From assembly GCA_023213395.1 (NCBI GenBank), contig CM041465.1:108631741-108695740 (forward strand): 64,000 bases of DNA, read 5' to 3'. This DNA comes from Cycas panzhihuaensis. Its lineage: Eukaryota; Cycadophyta. Below the pieces are notes generated by a model. The model was given only the letters and a program-made list of their open reading frames with translations, had not been told where the DNA came from and ran no database searches. This document shows positions 28,779-38,837 of the stretch, piece by piece; position 1 is the first letter of the stretch; each line of letters starts with the position of its first letter. The translations under genes were made by a program, and so were the position numbers.

Positions 28779-29439
28779 CAATAGAAAACGAATTCATTTT
28801 CACCGGCTCTCATAAGAAACCAGAGCCATTTCCTTATGCAGCGGAGCACCGCTTGACTTCAGAGGCATGCAGAGGGAGATCGAATTATTGGATCGGAGCA
28901 CGGGGAGAGCTAGCGGGATCATTAGAGCGAGATGAAGACAGCCAAACCAGATCCAATGAGTGGATCCCATGAAACCCACCCCATTTCGAAGTTTGAATTT
29001 GAGTGTTTTTTGTTAATTTTTATGTAGTTTTTGTGCCCTATATGGGTAAATGATGGCTTCTTGGAGTCTAAATTAGACCCAGAAAGAAGAGGGACCTGGG
29101 CATTAATGAGCCCTGGTCCCGGTGGACCTGATGGGGTCCACCCAAAGAGAGATTTTTTTTATTTTTGGGGCAGAAACCCCCCCTTTTTGGGGGGGTGCCA
29201 TTCGTACCATGGCAAATATCGCGGTGCTATGATCTTTGCCGTGGGGCCCTGATCGCCACGGAACCTAAGCTAAACTTTGTGGTAGCACGAAGTTTAGTAT
29301 GGTATGAAGGCAGATCTACAAGAAAAAGAAGATGGAGGGCCATGAGGCCCCCGAATCTCGATTAAACAGGGTAGACAGATAGCAAGGAGGATAGAGAAAT
29401 GACATAGGCTTGACTTTGACTGTTTTGTGGTGTTGATAG
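28779..29439 (+). other. 5' leader/first intron of the E3 antisense gene
   Basis: No clear coding exon. It contains decayed versions of the two E2 palindromes (29217-29300), a T-run and a G-rich/C-rich pair near 29152-29200. It ends in acceptor TTGATAG (AG at 29438-29439). Confidence 0.5.
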
Positions 29440-30643
29440 GCTATTAATGCGGTGGATAACCGTGAGAACATAGGGATGGCAATGCTTAGTTACATAGAGA
29501 TGATGTTCAGGGAGGACAAGGGGGTCCTACAAAGGTGTGGCCTATTCAAGGCCCTGAAGACACCTCAATTTACATCAGACCAGTGACTATTAGTGGATAT
29601 CGTATCACACTGGGAAAGGAGGAGGCATGCTTTCCACTTACCCCAAGTGGGAGATATGACAGTGACGCCGAGGGATATCTGGCGGATATTGGAAGTACCA
29701 GTAACAAGGAGGCCGGTAATACTGGGAGTGTTGCCTAGCAATGAGGTAGCACATAGAGAAGCAGCGGTATTCTTTACAGGGACAAATAGATGAGCGAGGA
29801 GAGGAGTCCCTCTCCAGACTATGGTTATATCTAGGATCCCTCGAGTGAGGAAACTCATCACATTATGCATTCTATTCTGGGTTTCCCATAAACAAAACTA
29901 TAGGGACATCCATGGGGGATGGATGGATGCAGTGTGCCACTGTGAGGCCGACGAGAGGATGGATTGGGCCACCCTTATAGCGGCGAACCTCATCGCACAG
30001 TTGGACACTATTAGGACGACCGGCAGGGGAGGGCTATCATACAATACATTGCTACAGTGCTGGTTCTTCAATCATTTCAGAATAATGGCACCGGCGAAGG
30101 GACCACACCCTATTGCAGAGTGGGCCTCGATGGTCTACAGGTGGCAGACCAGGCTTAGGGGGACAAAGGACCAGGCCCATGTCTGGTGCTTAGTGGAGGC
30201 TACATCGCTGGACTTCCTCACTATGACGGACTATGTGGCAGATCCATATAGGGCAGTGAGGTGGGACATCGACGACGAGGCAGGTGGAGTAGGGGTGCTT
30301 CTAGGTGATAATGATGACGATGGAGATGGAGGAGATGGGGCTAGCCCGTCATGACCTGTGGGAGAGGCAGGCCCATCGGAGACAATAGGAGGAGAAGTAG
30401 GGCCATCTGGGACTACCGGAGGAGAGGCAGGCCTATCAGGGACTGCAGAGGAGAGCAGGGGGCTAGTGACGAGGGCCCGCAGGCTACGAATTGTGAGGAG
30501 ATCTGAAGAGACGACAGCTAAGCTAGTCCCAATGAGGAGCGAGGCCCAGGCAGAGGTGGTACCCAAGGAGGAGGTACCAAAGAACAAGTGGGAGCCAGGA
30601 GGAGAGGTTATCGCATGGTCAGAGGAGCCGGCAGCCACATCAG
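29440..30643 (+). pseudogene. E3 antisense gene, exon 1: plant-mobile-domain-like
   Basis: Same protein as E2's exon 1, here on the plus strand. It begins AVDNRENIGMAMLSY, then VDIVSHWERRRHAFHLPQVG, TVTPRDIWRILEV (PMD-like pattern, about 29593-29720), IPRVRKLITLCILFW, WMDAVCHCEADERMDW and SYNTLLQ (about 30050), ending in an acidic Asp/Gly run and a Gly/Ser/Pro-rich tail. Stops occur near 29585, 29790 and 30352. The exon ends CATCAG|GTGAGG. Protein-level similarity to E2 exceeds what frame-free drift would leave, so the ORF was probably under selection in the family's past. Confidence 0.65.
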
Positions 30644-30753
30644 GTGAGGCCTAACCATTTCCCATCGTTTGATAGCTAGATAGGTAGTTTGATTTGGTTG
30701 TATTTTGGCATGCAGTTGGATATATACTAACATATGGTATGTTGGATTTGCAG
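30644..30753 (+). other. Predicted intron of the E3 antisense gene
   Basis: 110 bases with CAG|GTGAGG donor and GGATTTGCAG| acceptor, AT-rich, with TATACTAAC (near 30723) as a plausible branch point 30 bases before the acceptor. Removing it joins exon 1 to exon 2 in frame (S-G-T-A-E-I-W). E2 and E4 have the matching sites in whole or part. Confidence 0.65.
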
Positions 30754-31403
30754 GTACTGCAGAGATCTGGCAGTTGGTAAAGGTTATGGTGAGGGAGATG
30801 TTCCCTCAGGTATACACGGAGGGGTAGCCACCCATCCAGGCAGAGAACGCACCCAGATCGACAGGTGCCCACATGGCAGCATTTGTCCCATTGGTGAGGG
30901 CAAGAGATATCTAGTCATGAGTCCTGTGAGCATATAGCTTAGGGGATGATACATGAGAGCTGGATGAGGCCAGGGGCAAGCAGGACGTGTTGCAGAGTCA
31001 CGTACAGGCTTTAGAGACTTAGGGAGGAGTAGGTAGAGACATAGGGAGCAGGGTCTAGCTAGTGGTCCTAGAGAAGCGTCTTCAAGGGACGGAGGAGAGG
31101 TTCCAGAGCATAGAGGAGAGACTCTAGGGAGTAGAGGGAGAGAGGGATTGTATCCAGGCTCGATACGATCAGCTAGTAGACCAGGTGGCATCGAGGTCAA
31201 GCAGGAGCAGGATGTACACCCACATAGTAGCGACGACCCCAAGATGGCCACATGATGAGGGGAGTGAGGCAAGGAGCTCGCGAAGGCCTAGGAGGAGCCT
31301 CAGAGGGATGTGGTCCCCAGGAGAGGGATCACACGTATCAGAGATGGTGCCCAGTGAGGCAAGCAGTAGAGTAGGACATATATATTTAATTTTGGTGGGG
31401 TAA
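30754..31403 (+). pseudogene. E3 antisense gene, exon 2
   Basis: Coiled-coil/basic exon as in E1 and E2. It begins TAEIWQLVKVMVREMFPQVY, has several stops (first TAG near 30826) and ends with RRPRRSLRGMWSPGEGS. The usual stop is lost and the frame runs on to 31401. Heavily decayed. Confidence 0.6.
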
Positions 31404-32001
31404 AGCACAGACCTCCAGGGGGTCATATATATAGAGTCATATGATTGTACCCCCCTGTAAGGACACCGGCTTTCTATATGTACGACGTGACATGATTTTG
31501 ATGTATATATATAGACGGGGTAATTGGTACCGCATTTTGATATGAGATGATATGTATATTATGCATGGCAGATGACATGTATATTTTGTTATGTATGTTA
31601 TCGATGCTTTGTTATATGATGCACATATTTCCTTCTATGCATGGCTATATATCTAACAGGAGCACAAATGTCCACCATGAGTAGAGGTGATAGGCACGTG
31701 TGGGGTTAGAAATAGAGCAATACACACATCCATGGAAGAGCATAGTAGGATATGCAAAGGAAACACCAAGCGAGAGAGAGGAGTAACGATACTCCAGAGC
31801 GTCGTCCTAACTGGGGGATGCCCAAATAGGAAGACAAGAGTCCCAAAAAGATGTAGGAACATGGGTTCCGCGGGAGGAACCAGAAAGAAACAGAGGAGGC
31901 CATCTTAAGTTATCATTCCACCTGTGGCTAGGAGAAATAGGAACAACTTAAGATGGTAGTTTAGGCTCATTTCGAAGCATGGTGAAGGGATCACTGGGGG
32001 A
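31404..32001. other. Spacer with post-pol hairpin (E3)
   Basis: Counterpart of E2 13408-14078. The hairpin is perfect here: CCATCTTAAGTT (31900-31911) and AACTTAAGATGG (31945-31956), 33-base loop. The stretch CTCCAGGGGGTCATATATA lies near 31410. No gene seen. Confidence 0.65.
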
Positions 32002-33349
32002 TCATACGTAAAATTTCTTAAGAAATTTTCCGTTGATGGCCTTCTCAAATTCCAGGCCTTCTAAGGTGGCGATCCTATAGGTGCCATTGTCGAGGCTCTC
32101 AAGAACAACGAAAGGACCGACCCATTTAGGCCCAAATTTGGTTAGATGATCGTAGAGATATTCTAACTTAAGGACATGGTCCCCAGGGCATAAAGGACAA
32201 GCACGAAGATGTTTATTGTGAGTCCTTTGTAGGTGGGCTTTCGAAGTGAGATTCACTTGATAAGCCATTAAGCACCTCTCATCCAGGGCCTCAAGATCTA
32301 GGAGACGAGCCTGGCGGATAGGCTCCTCATCGATAAGACCTCTAAGAGAGACCTGTAGAGAGGGGATCTCCACTTCCAATGGGAGTACTACCTCGGTTCT
32401 GTAGACTAAAGAAAATGGAGTCATTCCAGTAGCCATACAGATAGAAGTATGATAGGCCCACAGAGCGGAAGGAAGTTGGAGGTGCCAATCTCTTTGAGAT
32501 TGCGCAACGATTTTCTTTAGAATGTTAATAAGGGTTTTGTTGAATGATTCGACTTGCTCGTTTGCTTGGGGGTAATAAGGAGATGAGGTCTTATGCAAAA
32601 TCTTGAATTTCTCACAAAGCTCATCCACCTCCTTGTTATAAAAGGGGGTTCCATTGTCCGTGATTAAGACATCTGGAATCCTGAAACGACAAACGATGTG
32701 TTGGTAAATGAAGGTGGCTATCATCTTGCTAGGCATAGTGGACAGCAGGATTGCCTTCACCCATTTAGTGAAACACTTAGTGGCAGTCAAGATGTACTTG
32801 TGCTACACCAAAGAAGGTGGTGATATGGCACCAATGAGGTCTAAACCCCATTGAGAAAAGAGCCATGGAGATACGATAGGGTGCAAGGCCTTGGAAGGCA
32901 CATGAGAGATGCTAGCATACTCTTGGCATCGTCGACATCTCAGGGCATAAGCGTGGGTGTCCTTGAAAAGGGATGGCCAATAATAACCCATGTGAAGGAT
33001 CCTTTGGGCCATGGATTAGCTCCCAAAGTGGCCCCCATAAATGCCATGATGGCATTCGTAGAGTATTTGGTCCACTTCATCTGAAACGATGCAGTGAATT
33101 ATGATCCCATCGAAGGACCTTTTGTACAACACTTCATCTACGAGGAAGTATTGTCTAGCGGTGGTGCGGATGTGCGATCTAACTTTGTTGTTGGCTTCAG
33201 GGCAGTATTCCTGCTAAGTCAAATACCGCACAATGTCACCATACCACTCGCTGTCAGCGAGTGGATGAGGAGAAGTGCCCTGAACAGTCAGAATAGACTC
33301 GTCAGGGAGAGAGTCATTAACAGGAACACTGCTCGTATTAGAAATGGGA
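32002..33349 (-). pseudogene. E3 integrase
   Basis: Minus strand. Zinc module with CRRC (near 32935) and HVPSKALHPI; core Asp in GLDLIG (near 32843), Asp in ITDNGTPF (near 32660), Glu in VESFNKTL (near 32550); GPF module WVGPFVVLESLDNGTYRI (near 32090). The C-terminal 262 codons (32790-32002) are open. Stops lie at PSLV-stop-HKYIL (about 32801) and in the zinc module. The H-H pair is near 33050. Confidence 0.9.
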
Positions 33350-33870
33350 GCATCTGCTAACTATTTTGCCACTATCATTCCCTTTTTTGACTTCCTGTTA
33401 ATGACTTGCAGGTCGAACTCTTAAAGCAGGATGGCCCAATGACCTGCCCTACCTATCAAGTATGAACGAGTAAGCAAACAGCGCAAGGGATTAGATTGGA
33501 TGATCACCTTGGTAGTATTACCGAGTAAGTAATGCCTAAACTTCTTGGTCGCGTGGACCAAGGAGAGACATTCCTTCTCAGCGGGAGGATAATTAAGTTC
33601 AGCAGCCACAAGGGTGCGACTGATAAAATAGATTACTCTCTCGGTTCCTGAATCATCCTCCTGTACAAGCATTGTGCCCAGGGATTCATTGGTAACCGAG
33701 GTATATAAGACGAAGGGCCTATCGAAATGAGGAGGTGCCAATGTAGGAGTAGAAGCAAGAGCTCCCTTGAGTCCTGCAAACGCTTGTTGGGTCTTGTCAG
33801 ACCAAATAAATGGGGCTCCTTTCTTCAATAGGTTGGTAAGGGGTTTGGAATTTATGGCAAAGTCTACCAA
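33350..33870 (-). pseudogene. E3 Ty3-type RNase H, two catalytic Asp lost
   Basis: Open within 34032-33421. The catalytic Asp of T-D-E-S has become Asn (TNESLG, near 33690) and the Asp of QSDPL has become Asn (QSNPL, near 33500); the Glu of AEKE remains (near 33575). Both changes are G-to-A on the coding strand, the direction expected from cytosine deamination of the other strand. The reading frame looks healthy but the enzyme would be dead. Confidence 0.85.
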
Positions 33871-34692
33871 AAAGCGCCTAAGGAAACCGAGCCTACTTAG
33901 AAATGACTTAATCTGTCGTTGGGTTCTAGGAGGCGGCATGTCAAGGATTGCCTTGACCTTATCTGGATCAATTTGGATTCCTTGCTTTGATATAAGGAAA
34001 CCTAGGAGTTTTCCTGAAGTGATAGTAAACACGTATTTAAGTGGGTTTAGACTGACATGATACTTGCAGCATCATGTGAAGATGGCCTGCAAGTCAGAGG
34101 GATGATGGGCTCTAGTGCGTGAGAGACCCATCATGTCATCCATGAAGACCTCCAATGTGTTATTGATGAGGTCATGGAAACTGAAATGCATGGCTCTCTG
34201 GTAAGTAGCACCTATATTTTTAAGGCCAAAGGGCATTGCCTTATAGGCAAAGGTACCCCATGGTGTAGTGAAGGCCGTCTTGTGGCGGTCTTTAGGAGAT
34301 ATCTGGATTTGATTGTAGCTGGAAAAGCCATCTATTAAGGACATAACTTCGAATCTAGCAGTTTGATTAATTATTCGATTGATAAAGGGGAGTGGGAAGT
34401 TATCTTTGGGACATGCATTATTAATGTCATGAAAATCAATGCATATCCAAATGGTTCCATTCTTCTTGGCAAAGGGAATGATGTTCGATACCCACTTAGG
34501 GTAATCGATGGAAGAGATAAGTCCTGCATCCAAGAGTTTTTTAACCTCCATCTTGACGGTGGTTGAAAGTTTGGGATGGAGAGGACGCTGCTTCTGGCGC
34601 ACAGGGCGAGCGCTAAGAATAGTTGTGAGGTTGTGGGTGATGATGGAGGGATCAATTCCCTTCATGTTGGAGTAGTCCTATACAAACACATC
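33871..34692 (-). pseudogene. E3 reverse transcriptase
   Basis: Open from 34665 to 34072 (197 codons) and again from 34032. It shows EVKKLLDAGLISSIDYPKW, WICIDFHDINNACPKDN, MSLIDGFSSYNQIQ, AFTTPWGTFAYKAMPFGLKN and the catalytic F-M-D-D (near 34133-34144). A stop separates QAIFT from the next segment near 34070. Confidence 0.9.
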
Positions 34693-35619
34693 CTAGAATT
34701 CCTGGAATAGAAGGGAGTATTCCCTTATTTTATCAGCGGTACATTCTGCCCCTACCTTAATGACCTTGCCTAGGGCGAGGACTATGTCCTGAGTTGCCCC
34801 CATACACATGGCATTCCCCTCCTCAAAATGGAGGGGGGCAAGATCAATAGGAGGAGATGGAATGGAGGATGGGATCAGGTCGGCTAACGTAGACCTAATC
34901 GCTAGGATCTTCTGGTGGCCAAGCTTATGGTGACCAGAAGGTAAGTTGGGCGTGCAACCCACTAAGTGCTCCAGCAAGACCTCATCGTCTTCGAAGTAGT
35001 CCACCCCATGGATGACTTGACTTTGAATGGACGAGGTGCAGGATGGCATGGGAGTAATAGAACTAGGATGACCTGCAAGCTGCCCAACATCCCTAAGGGA
35101 CTCTAAGGGAGAGTCAAGGAGAGATCCCTCGTAAGAGGCAGGAGGAAAACTCTCGATGCCATCACCTGTCAAAGGTAATGGAAGGGAAGAGCTAGGAATC
35201 TACTAGTCAACACGCGCAATGGTATGTGACACGAGAGAGTGATCGGGCTCTATGATAAAAGGGATCCTAGGTGGAGACCTAGAACGAGAAGAATGCCCCT
35301 TACCAGCGCGAAGGAAGGAAATTAGGTGAGGAACATCCTCATCCTCACTATGGGACCTGTCGTCGCTAAACATAGTGAGGTATCCATACCTTCCGACACC
35401 GATGGGGGAAAAACAAGTTAGACCAGAAGAAGAAGATATGGGATCTTCTTCATGGCAAGAAGAATCGAGGATATCGATGGAGCAGGCCGAGATATGATTA
35501 GAAGGGCCTTTAGTTCCCTTCGTATAGCCATGGCTTGCTTGAGTAGATAGTCTAGTTTATTTCGCAAGTGGTCACTCGTGGGAGACAACTCTCATTTGTC
35601 CATTATGGACAAACTTAAG
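34693..35619 (-). pseudogene. E3 protease-RT linker
   Basis: Contains VDYFEDDEVLLEHLVG, LAPLHFEEGNAMCMGAT and IREYSLLFQEF, conserved across the family; the part from 35619 to 35173 is broken by stops. The linker has no recognised domain. Confidence 0.75.
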
Positions 35620-36379
35620 TTACCCCCAACGAGTGGAACACACGGCTCCCATTTGGTTAAGCCATAGTCGACCCAGAAGGAGGTTGTAATCAACATCCAC
35701 ATTGAGGACAATGATGTTAGTAAGGATAGTCTTATCCTCGAGGGTGAGAGGTATCAAGACGGATCCGAAGGGAGTCTTCTCGCTACCATCGTAGCCTTGA
35801 CATCACCATGGAATGGGTTCCAAGGAAGAAATGCCAAGCTCTTGCATGACATGCAAGGGCATAGCATTCATGAAAGAACTGTTGTCCACGACGGTCCTTC
35901 GCAATGTATAATCAGGTGTGTCTATGGTAATGGTGAAAGGGAAGTTCCATTGGCATTTCCTTCCACTAGCTGGGGGAAGATCTTTAGGATCAAAGGAGAT
36001 GATGGGTTCAAAACTTTGGGTAGTGCCCAAAGCGTGAACAGGTGCGCCATTCAATCCTAAAGCTTCTAGGAGGAGCGTTCATTGCTCAGGACAGCTTCTC
36101 AAGACGTCCATGATGGACATCCTAGTAGCCATGGTATGAAGCTCTTCAACTACAGAAAAAGACTTACCCTTCCCTGTGGGTTGGGTAAGGGCTCTCCTAA
36201 AGTCGAAGCAACTAGGATAAATGGGAATGTTCTTGGGAAGCGAAGGTATTTCCGGAGGAACGGCTTCCAGAGGAGGATCAAGGTGTGATATAGATGTAGA
36301 GGTGCCAACTGCCTCTTTCACAGCTTGAGACCAAGTTAAGGCATAAAGGGGAGTGCTCTCGAGCATCTAAATTACCTTC
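35620..36379 (-). pseudogene. E3 protease
   Basis: Active-site strand V-V-D-N-S-S-F-M-N-A (Asp codon complementary to 35884-35886). Upstream are the LTWSQA and FRRALTQPTGKGK linker blocks (36366-36079). The GRPWL box lies near 35665-35690 with damage. Same DNSS active site as E1. Confidence 0.85.
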
Positions 36380-38671
36380 TTTATCTTATTATAGGATCGC
36401 GAAGGTGAAGGAGCACAGTGGTCAGGGGAACACAAAGAGGATGATAAACCTCACACACCCTTCCCTCTACCATGTGAAGGGTGAGAATCGAAGGATCTAC
36501 CCCGATTCCAGTTGTTCCTTTATTGAGCATTGCAATCACGCTCCCCATGTTTGGGGAACAGATCCTTATGGACGGGATGATCGAGACTGGGCCTCAAGGC
36601 CTGTCTGGGAGATGAAACATGTGGCGAGGCATCACAAGGGTGTTGCACCCAACAACGCGAGTTATCATGGAAGCATTCCCTATGGACGGAGTACCACTTC
36701 TTCTCGAGTGGAGGATCAGCTTTCCTCGCTTGAGAAGGTTGGGTACTATCTCTTTTATGGGGAGCAGCTTGAGAAGCCTATTGAATTTGTTTATTAGAGG
36801 TTGGCGATGAAGGGGCTTGGAATTTAAGCTCCTTCATCGTATGCTTAAATGAGCGTATGGCGGAAGTGAGGGGGTCTAAAGTCCTCTCAGTCGAATGAGA
36901 AGTAGACCTGGTGGGTTGCGAAGGTTTAGTTTCCTTAGCTGAGGGAGGTGCCTTACGACATTATGAGGGCTTAAGAGGCCTCTTGAGTCTGGCTTGGATC
37001 TCAATAGCCTCTAACGCTAAGCATTTCGCGATCACAGAGTTACACGTGGTTACCCCCAGTTTGAGGACTTCCACATGTACTTTAGGGCGAAGTGCATTAA
37101 CAAAAAGATCTCTCTTCAACTCCTCAGGCAACGTGGCCTTAGTGGAGTGAAGGAGGTCATGGAATTGTCTCACAAAGTCACGATTCATTTCATCATGACC
37201 TTGTTTGAGCGAAAGGAGAGATTTCGTTCCACTCTCGAATGGATGGGCTACATCAAAGTAGTTGATGAATTCATCCACCAATTATTAGAATGAAAACATA
37301 GAGTGGGCAAGGAGGCGATAGAACCATTTAAAGGTGTCACCCTGCAAAGATCATGGAAACAGTTTCATTAAGATATGGTCGTAAGCCTAGTAGTCTGTAC
37401 ATGCCATAGAAAAACTACGCACGTGTTCAGCTGGTTTCATGGCGAAGTTCCATCAAATTTGGGAACTTCAGGAAGGTGAGGCGGCAGATTAGTTCTTAAC
37501 GCCTCAATGGATAGTGGCGTCGACCTATAATCTATGAAGAGACATGCTCTTACATGAGCCATAGGATCGATGAACGGCAATAAGTAAGGAATGGATGGGG
37601 CTGGTAAACCTATCCCTCCTTGGGGAAATGTCCCTTGTTGGAAGGGGGCTTGAGGATGAACACCTTGGAAGGGAGCTAGGTTCCCTTATAAAGGCATAGT
37701 GAAAGAAGTCGTGTTGGATGGCAGAAATGGAGGGTGCGACCGATTCGCCCATATAAAGCGACTCCATAGGTGGTGCAACCCCATATGCGTGTAACGGATC
37801 CACCCCATAAGTTGGAAGATGGTTCCCCTTACCCTGCCCCCGAGATTGAGATGCATAACCCGTGAGTAAGTCAAGGGAAGGACCACTGGATGGGTTTTTA
37901 ACATATGTGGGAGCGGGTCCCACATAACTAGTGGAAGTAGTACTAGTAGGACCTCTAGGTCTACTAGGGAATGCATGTGCCATGTTTGAAGGTGGCATAT
38001 TCGCTTGGCTTGGAAAAGGCATGCTAACCCCAAGTTGGGGAAAAGACACACCGTGAACAGGTCCTCAAGAACTAGGACCATGACTAGGAATAGAGGGCGT
38101 AACGCTTGTCCCTAAAGTAGGTGTAGATATGGAGTGGGATGAGTGCATATAAATGGAAGGATTACTTATCATAGGATGCACAGATGTAGACGAAGAAGGC
38201 GCTCTATCACGCAAAGCTTCTTCAAACCACCTGGGACGTGGTTGAAGGCGACTCACTCGAAAGTACTTATTGATAGCTTTAATCACATCGGCGGGAGGGG
38301 TATCTTTGTAACCATAAGAGGTCAATGGGACCTCAAATGATGGAGACCCCTCAGGGTGCTCCTCATAAGAATCATAAATTAGATGGTGAATCTCATAAAG
38401 AGGCGAGCCTTCTACTACATGAGCAGAAGGATGAATGTTAGAGGGGTGAGGCTAGTCACCTACCCAGGTAGTAAATAGGATCGTCACCCTCTTGGGTGGA
38501 TCCCAGGACAGACGCAGGAAACTCTTGAGTTCCTGAGACCAAGGTGTGGTAAGCCCAATCGGAATGGTAGCCCTCCATTATCAAATCAGAATTCGATGAC
38601 AGAAGGGAACGATACGAAGGGTCTTCTAAAAACGGTGGTAGACCTCGTAAACGATGTGAGAAACGTCGCAT
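36380..38671 (-). pseudogene. gag: E3 gag
   Basis: Start ATG complementary to 38669-38671 with MRRFSHRLRGLPPFLEDPSY, the best-preserved N-terminus. A frameshift follows near 38460, and another open piece runs 38325-38065. The Pro/Ser-rich middle (about 38050-37530) contains a short deletion. The Gag core 37281-36961 is open: FINYFDVAHPFESG, FVRQFHDLLHSTKATLPEELKRD. The knuckle region (about 36700-36640) has lost its first Cys. Confidence 0.88.
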
Positions 38672-38723
38672 ACAATGCCTTTACAAAAGTTGTTAGAAGA
38701 GAGCAAACAATATAAAGCATGCA

Positions 38724-38738
38724 TTGGGGGCTGCCCAA
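38724..38738 (-). other. E3 leader hairpin
   Basis: TTGGGGGCTGCCCAA on the plus strand (inverse of TTGGGCAGCCCCCAA), 5-bp stem, in the same place between PBS and gag as in the other copies. Confidence 0.5.
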
Positions 38739-38818
38739 TTGAAAAGAAAGTTAAGAAGATCACCTAACAGTAAGAACACCAATAGGAAGAGAGGTGAAAC
38801 TAGTTCCCTTACTGGCAG

Positions 38819-38836
38819 TCCCGAGTATGGTCGCCA
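38819..38836 (-). other. E3 primer binding site
   Basis: Minus strand TGGCGACCATACTCGGGA, one base from the LTR end (TTTCA). Confidence 0.8.
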
Positions 38837-38837
38837 G

